DNA of 64,000 nucleotides from SLRI01 sp964460465 (GCA_964460465.1 CAYWSB010000001.1:62001-126000), one strand, 5' to 3'; positions 9,310 through 20,316 are shown, counted from the stretch's first letter. Notes: generated from the letters alone by a model not told the origin. Program-made: numbers and translations.

Positions 9310-10512
9310 ATGGACATCTTCGACAAGTACGCCGGCATCGAGGAGCGGCACCGGGCCCTGCTCGGCGTCGGTGGCGATCCGTTCGGCGTCAAGGTCGACC
9401 GCATCCTCTCGGCGACCGAGGCGCTGATCGACGGTCGCCACACCATCCTGGTCGGCACCAACAACTATCTTGGCCTGACCTTCGAGCCGCACTGCGTCGC
9501 CGCCGCCAAGGCGGCGCTGGAGACCGACGGCACCGGCACCACGGGCTCGCGCATCGCCAACGGCACCTACGATCGCCATACCCGGCTCGAGGCCGCCTTC
9601 GCCCGCTTCTTCGACCGCCGCAAGGCCATTGTCTTCACCACCGGCTACCAGGCCAATCTCGCCACCATCTGCGCCCTTGCCGGGCCCGAGGACATCATCC
9701 TCTGCGATTCCGACAACCACGCCAGCATCTGGGACGGCACGAAGCTGAGCCCGGCCGAGACGCATACCTTTCGGCACAACGACCCGGACAACCTCGACCG
9801 CAAGCTCACCCGGCTCGCCGGCAAGGGCCAGTGCAAGCTCATCGTCGTCGAGGGGCTCTACTCGATGCTCGGCGACACCGCCCCCTTGCAGGAGTTCGTC
9901 GAGGTCAAGAAGAAGCACGGCGCTTGGCTGCTGGTCGACGAGGCGCACTCCTTCGGCGTCTACGGCGCGCACGGCCGGGGCGTGGCCGAAGCCCAGGGTG
10001 TGGAGGCGGACGTCGACTTCGTCGTCGGCACCTTCTCCAAGAGCCTCGGCGCCTCGGGCGGCTTCGCGGTGTCCAACCACCCCAAGTTCGACCTGCTCAG
10101 ACTGGCATCGCGGCCCTACATGTTCAGCGCGTCGCCGAGCCCGGCCACCATGGCGTCGGTCGCCGAGGCGCTGCACCAGATCGAGACCCGCCCGGAGCTC
10201 AGGAAACGCATCTGGGCCAATGCCGAGCAGCTCCACTCGGGCCTGGCGGACCTGGGCTTCACCATCGCCTCGCCCCTGAGCCCGATCGTCGCCATCCGCA
10301 TGCCGGACGAGGCGACCGCCGTCATGGCCTGGAACCGGCTGATCGAGAGCGGTGTCTACGTCAACCTGGCTCTGCCGGGCGGCACCCCGAACGGCGCATG
10401 CCTGCTCCGCTGCAGCGTGTCGGCCGCGCACGAGCCGGCGCAGATCGCGACGGTCCTCGGCCGCTTCGCCGCCCTCGCGAGCGAGCTCGACAGCGCCCGC
10501 AAGGCCGCTTGA
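9310..10512 (+). CDS. spt: serine palmitoyltransferase (PLP-dependent alpha-oxoamine synthase)
   Basis: 400 aa, alpha-oxoamine synthase family. Visible motifs are TNNYLGL, GTGTTGSRIANGTY, the cofactor-stacking region LVDEAHSFGVYG, and the lysine loop GTFSKSLGASGG. The family condenses an amino acid with an acyl thioester. Homology alone would also allow 8-amino-7-oxononanoate synthase or KBL, but the flanking dedicated ACP, acyl-ACP synthetase and reductase match the Caulobacter ceramide cluster, so serine plus acyl-ACP giving 3-oxosphinganine is the likely reaction. AGGAAGG lies upstream of ATG 9310. The bacterial ceramide synthase gene is not in this window. Confidence 0.88.
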   Translation: MDIFDKYAGIEERHRALLGVGGDPFGVKVDRILSATEALIDGRHTILVGTNNYLGLTFEPHCVAAAKAALETDGTGTTGSRIANGTYDRHTRLEAAFARFFDRRKAIVFTTGYQANLATICALAGPEDIILCDSDNHASIWDGTKLSPAETHTFRHNDPDNLDRKLTRLAGKGQCKLIVVEGLYSMLGDTAPLQEFVEVKKKHGAWLLVDEAHSFGVYGAHGRGVAEAQGVEADVDFVVGTFSKSLGASGGFAVSNHPKFDLLRLASRPYMFSASPSPATMASVAEALHQIETRPELRKRIWANAEQLHSGLADLGFTIASPLSPIVAIRMPDEATAVMAWNRLIESGVYVNLALPGGTPNGACLLRCSVSAAHEPAQIATVLGRFAALASELDSARKAA

Positions 10513-10710
10513 GAAAACACCCTTCGTTGACGCTTCATGATCGTCCTGTCAGCCGCAGGATCGGTGGCCTAGCCGTGCTCGTGGAATCGGCTCGATGCAC
10601 CCTGGCAGCGTAGACGAAGGGGATCGGCGCCTGATGCGCCCCCCCTGTGCCATGCCCGGCTGTCGCCCCGGCAGCCGCCGTGAGTGTGTCATCCTGCTGG
10701 TGCGACGCTG

Positions 10711-11421
10711 ATGCGGGCGCTGCTGACCGCCCGGAGTCTCGATGCCGTGGCGGACGGCGCCTGGCTCCTGCGCGACGTGTCGCTCGAGGTCGGCGAGGGG
10801 CGGCTGGTGGCGCTGGTGGGCGGGGCGCAGGCCGGCAAGTCGGTGCTGTGCGAGCTGCTGCTCGGGCTGCGCCCGCTGCGGGCCGGCATCTTGCAGCTCG
10901 GCGGACGGGATTTGGCGCCGCTCGGCCCGCTGGAGCGGCAGCGGCTGGGCCTGCGCTGCGCCTTCCAGGTCCCGCCACTTTTCGCTGGCCTCACCGTGGC
11001 CGAGCAGCTGGCCCTCGCCACGCCCTCGGTCCGGCTGGAGAGCGGTGCCTTCGACCGCATCGCCGACTATCTGCCGGAACTCGCGGACCATCTCGCCCGA
11101 CCGCTGGAGAGCCTCGACCTGGAGCTGCGCCGGCTGGTCGATCTGGGGCGGGCCCTGCTCGGCCTACCGCGCCTGCTCCTGGTTGACGGCCTGCTGCCGG
11201 CAGTGGGCATCGACCGAGCGGGCGAGCTGCTGGAGCATCTGCGCCGGGACGGCTACACGCTGCTGGTGACCGACCGCTATGCCGAGCCGCTGCTGCACCT
11301 CGCCGATGACGGGTACGTGATGGCCAATGGCCGGATCGTCGCCCGCGGCAGGCCGGACGCACTCCTGGCGGACGACCGCCTGCTTGCGTCCTGCGCCGGC
11401 GATCCAGAGGCTTACGCCTGA
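10711..11421 (+). CDS. degenerate ABC-type ATPase
   Basis: 236 aa with an ABC nucleotide-binding fold resembling LptB/LivF-type subunits. Walker A is intact (GGAQAGKS, residues 37-44) and a Q-loop glutamine is present (CAFQVPPLF). The LSGGQ signature is not recognisable (the matching stretch reads ESLDLELRRLVDLGRALL). Walker B ends LLLVDGLLP, with Gly where the catalytic Glu should be, and the switch histidine is replaced in LLVTDRYAEP. It may therefore bind but not hydrolyse ATP. It lies 198 bp downstream of spt on the same strand. No permease partner is adjacent. ATG 10711 is preferred over GTG 10684. Function unknown. Confidence 0.7.
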   Translation: MRALLTARSLDAVADGAWLLRDVSLEVGEGRLVALVGGAQAGKSVLCELLLGLRPLRAGILQLGGRDLAPLGPLERQRLGLRCAFQVPPLFAGLTVAEQLALATPSVRLESGAFDRIADYLPELADHLARPLESLDLELRRLVDLGRALLGLPRLLLVDGLLPAVGIDRAGELLEHLRRDGYTLLVTDRYAEPLLHLADDGYVMANGRIVARGRPDALLADDRLLASCAGDPEAYA

Positions 11422-11482
11422 AGCAACGAACGATCGGGCCCGTGGCCAGCAACGAACCCGACGCCACGATGTCTCAACGCAA

Positions 11483-11504
11483 ACGGCCCGCCGAAGCGGG
11501 CCGT
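11483..11504 (-). terminator. rho-independent terminator of the Bax-inhibitor-1 gene
   Basis: Read on the minus strand, a perfect 9-bp stem (ACGGCCCGC / GCGGGCCGT) closes on a TTCG tetraloop and is followed by TTTGCGTT. It starts 29 nt after the stop codon of the minus-strand gene. On the plus strand the tail is not T-rich, so it mainly serves the minus strand. Confidence 0.75.
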
Positions 11505-11532
11505 CGCGTCGTCGAAGCCGATGACCGCTACG

Positions 11533-12246
11533 TCACTCGCGATTGCCGAACAGCTGCAGCAGCATGATGAAAAGGTTGATGAAGTTGAGGTAGAGGCTCA
11601 GCGCGCCGAGCACCGCACCCTTGGTCTGCACCTCGGCGCTGTCGAGAGCGTAGTATTCCTCCTTGATCCGCTGCGTGTCCCAGGCGGTCAGGCCCGTGAA
11701 GACCAGCACGCCGATCACGCTGATCGCGAAGTGCAGGGCCGAGCTCGCGACGAAGATGTTGACGATCATCGCGATGATGATGCCGATCAGGCCCATGAAC
11801 AGGAACGCGCCGAACTTCGAAAGGTCGCGCTGCGTCGTGTAGCCGTAGAGGCTCATGGCGCCGAACGTGCCGGCGGTGATGAAGAACACCCGGGCGATGC
11901 TGGTCCCGGTGAACGCCAGGAAGATGCTCGACAGCGACAGCCCCATGGCGATCGCGAAGGCCCAGAACGTGAGCTGCACCGCACTCGCGCTCATCGTCCG
12001 CGCCTTGGCCCCCAGAACGAAGATGAACGCAAAGGGGGTCAGCATGAGCACCCAGGTCAACGGCGTGCCCTGGATGTACTGGTAGTAGACGGGCGCGAAC
12101 ACAAACGCCGTGAGGCCGGTCAGAGCCAGGGCCAGCCCCATGTAGTTGTAGACCGACAGCATGTGGCTGCGCAGGCCGGCATCGATCTGCTCGACGCCGA
12201 CACCGGCGCCGGCACGCGCCAGTCGCTGATCCATCCGTGGTTCCAT
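11533..12246 (-). CDS. Bax inhibitor-1/YccA-family membrane protein
   Basis: 237 aa with about seven hydrophobic segments and the family end FTGLTAWDTQRIKEEYY ... LYLNFINLFIMLLQLFG. It belongs to the BI-1/YccA/YbhL family of inner-membrane proteins; E. coli YccA modulates the FtsH protease and the wider family has been linked to pH-sensitive calcium leak, so a role in membrane protein quality control is inferred. ATG 12246 has AGAGG 8 nt upstream; a GTG three codons earlier overlaps that site. A heat-shock-like promoter lies about 55 bp upstream, and a terminator follows. Confidence 0.88.
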   Translation of the reverse strand: MEPRMDQRLARAGAGVGVEQIDAGLRSHMLSVYNYMGLALALTGLTAFVFAPVYYQYIQGTPLTWVLMLTPFAFIFVLGAKARTMSASAVQLTFWAFAIAMGLSLSSIFLAFTGTSIARVFFITAGTFGAMSLYGYTTQRDLSKFGAFLFMGLIGIIIAMIVNIFVASSALHFAISVIGVLVFTGLTAWDTQRIKEEYYALDSAEVQTKGAVLGALSLYLNFINLFIMLLQLFGNRE

Positions 12247-12299
12247 CCTCAGCACCTCTTTTTGTACAAGCCATCGGGCGGCAAATTCTGCGCTTCGAT

Positions 12300-12327
12300 A
12301 TATGGCGGAAGAGCATGTCTGATCAAG
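12300..12327 (-). promoter_or_regulatory. putative sigma-32-type promoter before the BI-1/YccA gene
   Basis: On the minus strand CTTGATC is followed after 13 nt by CGCCATAT. The sigma-32 consensus is CTTGAAA, 13-14 nt, CCCCATNT; the match is 5/7 and 7/8. It also reads as a weak sigma-70 promoter (TTGATC, 18 nt, TATATC). rpoH is encoded in this window at 30.2 kb. Confidence 0.4.
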
Positions 12328-12432
12328 CGGATGCCGTACGCTTTGCAGCGCCGACCGGCAGCGCCTCGGGTTTATGACTGAGATTTCATCGATCGGATAC
12401 CAGCTCCTCTCGGCCGATGCTTGTGCTGGAAG

Positions 12433-14942
12433 TCAGGGACTGCGGAGGATCAGGGCCGCCGGAACGCCCAGCACCCGCCGCAGGCCGAGGATTCCGATGA
12501 CGAGCGTTGCCGCCACCGCCGCGACGGGCACCACGGCCGCCAGGAACGGTGCCGGGCTCCAGGTCATGTCGAGGGCGAAGCGGACGATGACGTAGCTGGC
12601 GACGAGGCCGAGCGCGGCACCCAGGATCGCCGCCACGACACCGATCATCGCGTATTGCGCCAGGAAGATCCGCCCGATCTGCCGGCGCTGCGCGCCTACC
12701 ACCTTGAACAGCACGTTGCGCCGGAGCTGCTCGCGCCGGGCGGCGGCGAGGGCGCTGACCAGCACCGCCAGCCCGGTGAGCAGGGTGACCAGCGCCATCA
12801 GCCGGACGGCGAGGCCGATATTGGCAAGGATCGTCTCGATCCGGGCGATCAGGTCGGCGATCGCGAAGGGAGTGACGTTGGGCAGCTCGCGCGCCATCCG
12901 GTCGAGCAGTGCCGGCTGGCCGGCGGGATCGATGTCGACCGTGGCGATGAGCGTGTGCGGGGCACGGTCGATCACGCCGGGGCTCAGCACGAAGACGAAA
13001 TCGACCCGGCCCTCCGACCAGTCGATCTCGCGGCGCAGATTGGCGATCTCGGCCTCGACCATGCGGCCCATAACGTTGAAAGTGAGCGTGTCACCCACCC
13101 CGAGACCGTAGCCGATCGCCACCTCGTCCTCGACCGAAACGAGCGGCGGGCCGGCGTAGTCGGCCGGCCACCACTCGCCCGCGACGATGGTCTCTCCCGG
13201 CGGCGCCTCGGCGCGGTAGGAGAGGCCGCGGTCGCGCCGCACCGTCCAGCGCACGTTCTCGGCGATCTCGGCCTGGTCGACCGGCGTGCCGGCGATGCGC
13301 ACCACCCGGGCGCGCAGCACCGGCTCGAGCTGCAGCACCCGCGCCCCGGAGAAGGACTCGACGATGTCGACGAACGCTTCGCGCTGGCTCGGCTGGATGT
13401 CGATGAAGATGCTGCTCGGCGCCGCCGCCGGCCGGCTCTCCACCAGCTCGCGCGAGATGCTGTGCTCGACCAGGAGCACCGTCGTCAGCACCGCCGTGCC
13501 GGCGGCAAGGGCCACCACCGAGGCCGTGACCACCCGCTCGCCGCGCCGGAGCTGGCCGAGCGCCAGCCGCAGCAGCCCCGCGCTGCGCTGCGCCAGGGCG
13601 GCCGCAGCCGCGAGCCCGTACGCCGCCAGCACCCGGATGAGCAGGGCCACGGCCACGACGATGCCGAGAAAGACGAGCGCGATCAGCGGGTCGGGCACGG
13701 CGAAGAGGGCCGTGGCCGCCAGGATCATCGCCACGCCGAGGAGCCATGGCCAGCGCCGCGGGGCGGGACGGCCGTGGGTCGCCGCGATGGTGTCGTCACG
13801 AAAAAGGGAGGCCGGGGTCACCGCCGTCGCCTGCAGGATTGGCAGGGCGGTGAACAGGGCGGCGATGGCGAGGGCGAACAGGGCGGCGGCCAGGATCGCC
13901 GACGGATGGATGCCGATGGCGAGCTCGATCGGCAGGACGCCGGCCGGCAGCCAGGCGATGGCGAAGGGCAGGGCGGTGCCGAGCGCCGCACCCAGCGCCA
14001 GCCCCGCCGCGCAGAGCAGCACGACCTGCAGGCCGCAGATGACCGCGACGTCCCGCGCCGTGGTGCCGATGCAGCGCAGCGTGGCGATCGTCCGCTGCCG
14101 GGAGCGGAGATGCGCGTCGACGACGATGCCGACGCCGAGCCCGCCGATCAGCAGCGCCGCGATCCCGGCGAGCGACAGGTAGCTGGCCAGCCGGTCGCTC
14201 TGTCGGGCGATACGCGGCTGCACGGTCTCGAAGGTCTGCGCCCGCCAGTGCGCGTCGGCATGGTCGCGGCGCAGGGCGGCCGAAAGTGCCGCTGCCGAGC
14301 CGGGGTCGGCGAGGGCCAGGCCGTAGCTGTGCCGGGCAAGCGCTCCCGGGGCCAGGATGCCGAGTGCGGCCAAGGTCTGCTGGTGCACCATGACCCGCGG
14401 CCCGAGGCCGACGAAGCCGCCCAGCCGGTCGGGCTCCGCGACGAGGATGCCACGGATCTCGACCCGGCCGTTGCCGAGCTCGAGCGTGTCGCCGACGGCG
14501 ACCTGCAGCCGCTGCAGCAGGCTGGCCTCGACCAGCGCCCCCCCGTCAGCCAGGGCGACCTCCAGCGGAAGGGGCGGATCGCTCGCGACCCGGCCGTAGA
14601 GCGGGTAGTCGTCGTCGACCGCCTTGAGGGAGGTCGCGACCTGCCGGCCGCTGTCGGCGAAGGCGATGGCGTTGGTGACGACCGAATGGCTGGACCGGGC
14701 ATCGCCCGGGACGATCGTCGAAAGCTCGTCGGCCTCGAGCGCCCGGTTGGTCGACTCGATGACGAGATCGCCGCCGAGGAGCACCCGGGCGTCGCGCTCG
14801 ACGGTCGCCATGACACTTTGCCGGAGCGAGCCGATGCCGGTGATCGTCGCCACGCCCAGGGTGAGACAGGCCAGGATGATCAGGGCCGCCGCCCGGCTGC
14901 CGCGCAGGTCGCGCCACGCGATGCGGGCCAGGGTCGCGGTGC

Positions 14943-14946
<4 letters not shown>
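12433..14946 (-). CDS. ybbP: FtsX-like ABC transporter permease, YbbP type
   Basis: 837 aa. The N-terminus has a short cytoplasmic start (LARIAWRDLRGSR), one membrane helix and a large periplasmic domain. Two FtsX-type four-helix blocks follow, one near residues 255-400 with extra helices after it and one at the C-terminus (VTLLTGLAVLVSALAAARREQ ... RRNVLFKVVGAQRRQIGR). This is the YbbP/LolC-E-like arrangement. It should pair with the ATPase encoded just upstream; their reading frames overlap by 4 bp (GTGA), so translation is probably coupled. In E. coli ybbAP lies divergent from tesA, as here. The substrate is unknown; the family mostly moves lipids or lipoproteins or acts mechanically rather than taking up solutes. 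Confidence 0.88.
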
Positions 14947-15641
<695 letters not shown>

Positions 15642-15662
15642 GAAAGGCAGACTTCCAAGGTG

Positions 15663-16322
15663 ATGAGGCACTTGTGCAAAGGTGGGAGCCGGCGGCGGTT
15701 CCTCAACCTCGCGGTCGCGCTCGGCCTGCTGGCGGCGCTTGCGCCGATGCCGGCGCCGGCTGCCGGGTGCCGCATCGCCGTGCTCGGCGACTCGCTCGCC
15801 GCCGGCTACGGCGTGGCGCTCGAGGAGGCCTTCCCGGCCAGGCTCGAGGCGGCGCTCGCCGCGGCCGGCACGCCCTGCGAGGTGCTCAACGCCGGCGTCT
15901 CCGGCGACACCACGGCCGGCGGCCTCGCCCGGCTCGACTGGGTGCTGGGCGACGCGCCGACCCACCTCCTGGTCGAGCTCGGCGGCAACGACGCGCTCCG
16001 TGCCATCCCGGTGGAGGCCATGGAGGCCAATCTCGCCGGCATCATCGAGGGTGCGAAGGCCGCCGGGGCCGAGGTCATGCTGGCCGGCATGCTGGCTCCC
16101 CCCAATCTCGGCGCCCGCTACACCGACGCCTTCGCCGCCGTCTTCCCGAGCCTCGCCGAGCGCTACGACGTGCCGCTCTACCCCTTCTTCCTCGACGGTG
16201 CCATCCAGGACCCGGCGCTGATGGCCGAGGACGGCATCCACCCCAACGCCGCGGGCGTGGCGGTGATCGTCGAGCGCATCCTGCCGCACGTCCAGGCCTG
16301 GCTCGACGGCGCCACCGACTGA
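15663..16322 (+). CDS. tesA: secreted GDSL/SGNH hydrolase (TesA-like arylesterase)
   Basis: 219 aa. After the signal peptide come the SGNH blocks: block I AVLGDSLAAGYG with catalytic Ser, block II Gly in NAGVSGDTTAGG, block III ELGGNDALR, and block V DGIHPNAAG with Asp and His. This is the thioesterase I/protease I/lysophospholipase family. The N-terminus carries SRRRFLN before the hydrophobic stretch, close to the Tat consensus (S/T-R-R-x-F-L-K), so Tat export is possible; tatABC is encoded at 35.4-37.0 kb. The divergent arrangement with ybbAP is the same as in E. coli. Confidence 0.9.
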   Translation: MRHLCKGGSRRRFLNLAVALGLLAALAPMPAPAAGCRIAVLGDSLAAGYGVALEEAFPARLEAALAAAGTPCEVLNAGVSGDTTAGGLARLDWVLGDAPTHLLVELGGNDALRAIPVEAMEANLAGIIEGAKAAGAEVMLAGMLAPPNLGARYTDAFAAVFPSLAERYDVPLYPFFLDGAIQDPALMAEDGIHPNAAGVAVIVERILPHVQAWLDGATD

Positions 16323-16689
16323 GGCGCCACGCGCGACGCATCGGCCGGCATCGAGTCAAGCATTCTTTCACCTTGACGATGACCCCGCTCTGACCTGATC
16401 TACCGCCCGATCGGGGCGTGGCCGAACGGCCGCGAGGCGGCCCGGCCGGCACGACTTACCCACATCTTGTTGATAGTCATGGGGATAGCGTGCGGGTTGT
16501 GGGTCGAGATGTGGATAAGCACGCGAACAACAGCCGCTCGAGCCCCATTGGCGGGCGCCCCTCCTTGCGGCAAAATGACCCCGCGTCGCTCTGGGCCATC
16601 GTGCCGGCCTGCACCGTGACGGCACTATCCGCGCCGCAACGCCAACGGATCGCCTGCCAGAGGGGATCGCCTGTCAAAGGGAGGAGAGC
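16323..16689 (+). other. 367-bp intergenic region upstream of acs
   Basis: No gene is visible. A possible promoter is TTGACG at 16373-16378 followed after 17 nt by TGATCT, but the -10 is weak. The stretch 16455-16530 is locally AT-rich, with short direct repeats around GTGGATAAG and GGGGATAGC. The ribosome site for acs (GGGAGGAG) lies at the 3' end. Confidence 0.35.
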
Positions 16690-18621
<1,932 letters not shown>

Positions 18622-18640
18622 GCGGACGAAAAGAAAGGAT

Positions 18641-18663
18641 GTGGGGAGGATGATCCTCCCCAC
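18641..18663 (+). terminator. acs terminator, copy 1 of a 23-bp palindromic element
   Basis: Arms GTGGGGAGGAT and ATCCTCCCCAC flank one central base, giving a 10-bp stem with a 3-nt loop 19 nt after the acs stop. GCCCCACC and then GTTGTTTT follow. The same element occurs at 19644, 23171 and 24021, each just after a coding end in the matching orientation. Confidence 0.65.
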
Positions 18664-18701
18664 GCCCCACCGTTGTTTTGGGTGGCGTTAGGCGGTGTGC
18701 G

Positions 18702-18730
18702 TTGATTGTCTTGCTCGCGCAGGATATAGG
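18702..18730 (+). promoter_or_regulatory. putative promoter of the first PIN toxin-antitoxin pair
   Basis: TTGATT and TATAGG are separated by 17 bp (4/6 matches each). A transcription start about 7 bp after the -10 would fall on the antitoxin ATG at 18737, making the mRNA nearly leaderless; the AGGAAG ribosome site overlaps the -10 box, so a start further upstream is also possible. Confidence 0.3.
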
Positions 18731-18736
18731 AAGTCG

Positions 18737-19027
18737 ATGCGTGCCGTGGATCTTCTCGAGCTCGAGAACCGACTGACCGAGTATGTGAGGCTCGCGGCAG
18801 CTGGTGAACGCGTGCTCGTCAAGGATCGCGATCGTGTCGTGGCCGAGCTGACCGCACCACGCCCCGACCTCGCCGCCACCGCGGCGGACCGCGTGCTCGC
18901 CGACCTCGTCGACCAGGGCCTCGCCACACCACCCAAGAAGCCGCCAGCCGCCCCGCCGCCGACCCGACGGCACTTGAAGCGCGCCCAGATCCTCGCCGAC
19001 CTCGACCGGGACCGCGCCGACCGGTGA
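18737..19027 (+). CDS. Phd/YefM-type antitoxin
   Basis: 96 aa. The N-terminal ~45 residues (AVDLLELENRLTEYVRLAAAGERVLVKDRDRVVAEL) fit the Phd/YefM fold, which dimerises and binds the operator. The C-terminal half is Pro/Ala-rich and basic, as expected for the part that wraps the toxin. AGGAAG lies 3 nt before ATG 18737. The stop overlaps the toxin start by 4 bp (GTGA), so the two are translationally coupled. The pair lies between acs and a second copy of the acs 3' end. Confidence 0.8.
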   Translation: MRAVDLLELENRLTEYVRLAAAGERVLVKDRDRVVAELTAPRPDLAATAADRVLADLVDQGLATPPKKPPAAPPPTRRHLKRAQILADLDRDRADR

Positions 19028-19425
19028 TCTACCTCGACAGCTCCGTGGCACTCGCCGCCATCCTGGCCGAGGACCACACACCACCCGACGATCTCTGGTC
19101 GCAAACGCTCGTCAGCAGTCGGCTGCTCCAATACGAGGTCATCAACCGCCTGAACGCCTACGCGGCGGCCGACGATATCATGACCGCCGCCCACGATCTC
19201 ATTGCTGGCCTCACCCTCATCGAGCTGTCGCCCGTCGTGCTGGCCCGCGCCATGCAACCCTTCCCGAAGCCGGTCCGCACCCTCGACGCGCTCCACCTCG
19301 CCACCGCCCACTACCTCGCCGAGCGAGCACCCGACCTCACCCTCGCAACCTACGACCACCGAATGGCCGAAGCCGCCCGCCTCATCGGCCTGACCGTCAG
19401 CGAGCCGCAACAAGACCGAGGATGA
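19024..19425 (+). CDS. PIN-domain toxin (VapC-like)
   Basis: 133 aa PIN domain. The acidic metal-site residues are present: Asp5 in MIYLDSSVAL, Glu in YEVINRL, Asp in TLDALHLATAHYL, and a final Asp in LATYDHRM. VapC-type toxins are Mg-dependent RNases that cut tRNA or rRNA and are held in check by the antitoxin encoded upstream. GTG start, 4-bp overlap with the antitoxin. It probably autoregulates together with its partner, as is usual for this class. Confidence 0.85.
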   Translation: MIYLDSSVALAAILAEDHTPPDDLWSQTLVSSRLLQYEVINRLNAYAAADDIMTAAHDLIAGLTLIELSPVVLARAMQPFPKPVRTLDALHLATAHYLAERAPDLTLATYDHRMAEAARLIGLTVSEPQQDRG

Positions 19426-19495
19426 AGGCACGTTCACACGAAAATGGACGCAGCCCCCTACTTCGTGCAACTATCTGGATGAGCCCAAAACCTGA

Positions 19496-19624
19496 AGTGG
19501 CAAAATCATGCGCCGCATCCTCCGCAAGATCGCCGCCAACGAGCACGACCAACTCGGCGACACCAGCACCCTCGCCGACCCCGCCGTCGTCGACGACCTG
19601 GTCAAGCACCGCAAGCGGGCGTGA
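19496..19624 (+). pseudogene. duplicated 3' end of acs (C-terminal remnant)
   Basis: 42 codons (SGKIMRRILRKIAANEHD onward) match the acs C-terminus at 18493-18618 with a single residue change (Gly to Arg, second from the end), yet 12 codons carry synonymous differences (for example CTG/CTC, GTG/GTC, GAT/GAC). The match continues past the stop into the palindromic terminator. Mainly silent divergence means this tail evolved under selection in a working acs of a related strain, not as a decaying local copy. There is no start codon or rest of the gene. It marks one edge of the inserted toxin-antitoxin segment. Confidence 0.9.
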
Positions 19625-19643
19625 CGCGAAGAGAAGGAAGGAT

Positions 19644-19666
19644 GTGGGGAGGATGATCCTCCCCAC
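19644..19666 (+). terminator. palindromic element copy 2, after the acs remnant
   Basis: Identical arms to copy 1 (GTGGGGAGGAT / ATCCTCCCCAC), 19 nt after the remnant stop codon. It is followed by GCCCCACC and AGAATTTTTC, a better T-run than in copy 1, so it can still end transcription coming from the upstream PIN module. Confidence 0.65.
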
Positions 19667-19688
19667 GCCCCACCAGAATTTTTCGGTG

Positions 19689-19718
19689 GTGGCACGCCCG
19701 TAACTTTTGGGTTACAAT
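19689..19718 (+). promoter_or_regulatory. putative promoter/operator of the RelE/HigB-type pair
   Basis: TACAAT (19713-19718) has GTGGCA 18 bp upstream. An inverted repeat GTAAC (19700-19704) / GTTAC (19711-19715) overlaps the -10 box, a place suited to autorepression by the antitoxin complex. A start 7 bp after the -10 would coincide with the toxin ATG at 19725. Confidence 0.35.
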
Positions 19719-19724
19719 GAGCCG

Positions 19725-20027
19725 ATGATCGAGGTTCGTCAGACGGTCGTTTTCGCAAAATGGCTCGACCGCCTGAAGGACCAGCGGGGACGCGTGCGCA
19801 TCCTGGCACGGCTCGATCGGCTGACCCTCGGCAATCTGGGCGATGTGAAGCCGGTGGGTTCAGGCGTGAGCGAGCTCAGGATCGCTCACGGACCAGGCTA
19901 CCGAATCTATCTTGTCCAGCGTGGCACCGTCCTGATCATCCTGCTCTGTGGCGGCGACAAGAGCACGCAGAGCCGGGACATCGCCCGAGCAAAGCGCATG
20001 GCGGAGGAACTGCCCGATGACCCTTGA
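19725..20027 (+). CDS. RelE/HigB-type toxin (addiction module killer protein)
   Basis: 100 aa, ParE/RelE fold. The pattern IEVRQTVVFAKWLDRLKDQRGRVRI, then GDVKPVGSGVSELRI and GPGYRIYLVQRG, ending in GGDKSTQSRDIARAKRMAEEL, is typical of the HI1419-like killer proteins placed upstream of their antidote. Relatives are ribosome-dependent mRNA interferases; some ParE-type members act on gyrase. The toxin comes first, and its 3' end overlaps the antidote start by 11 bp, so translation is probably coupled. Confidence 0.85.
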   Translation: MIEVRQTVVFAKWLDRLKDQRGRVRILARLDRLTLGNLGDVKPVGSGVSELRIAHGPGYRIYLVQRGTVLIILLCGGDKSTQSRDIARAKRMAEELPDDP

Positions 20028-20316
20028 AACACTGCCGTTCGACAGCGCCCAATACCTCAAGTCCGAAGAGGACATCGCCTTCTACCTCCAGGCCGTGCTG
20101 GAGGAGAACGACCCGGCGCTCTTCGCCCACGCCCTCGGCCAAGTCGCCCGAGCCAAAGGCATGACCCAACTCGCCCGCGAAACCGGCCTCGCCCGCGAAG
20201 CCCTCTACCGAGCCCTCAGCGCAGAAGGCAATCCCGAGCTGGCAACGGTCATGAAGGTCATGAAAGCCCTCGGCCTCCACCTCTCGGCCGAGTCCGCTCA
20301 GACGGCTGAGACTTAG
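20017..20316 (+). CDS. HTH antidote protein of the RelE/HigB-type pair
   Basis: 99 aa. An N-terminal toxin-contact segment (LPFDSAQYLKSEEDIAFYLQ) precedes an Xre-like helix-turn-helix (GMTQLARETGLAREALYRAL, then NPELATVMKVMKALGL). This is the putative addiction-module antidote family that both neutralises the killer protein and binds the shared promoter. GGAGG lies 9 nt before ATG 20017, inside the toxin gene. Two relics of the same N-terminal segment occur downstream at 21376 and 22415. Confidence 0.87.
   Translation: MTLETLPFDSAQYLKSEEDIAFYLQAVLEENDPALFAHALGQVARAKGMTQLARETGLAREALYRALSAEGNPELATVMKVMKALGLHLSAESAQTAET

Noticed and set aside
9310..10512. 8-amino-7-oxononanoate synthase (biotin) or 2-amino-3-ketobutyrate ligase
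   Set aside because: Same family, but no biotin or threonine-degradation genes are adjacent, whereas the dedicated ACP, acyl-ACP synthetase and reductase point to serine palmitoyltransferase.
19690..19710. Sigma-54 promoter (TGGCACG) before the RelE/HigB-type toxin
   Set aside because: The expected TTGC element four bases downstream is missing; a sigma-70-like -10 fits better.
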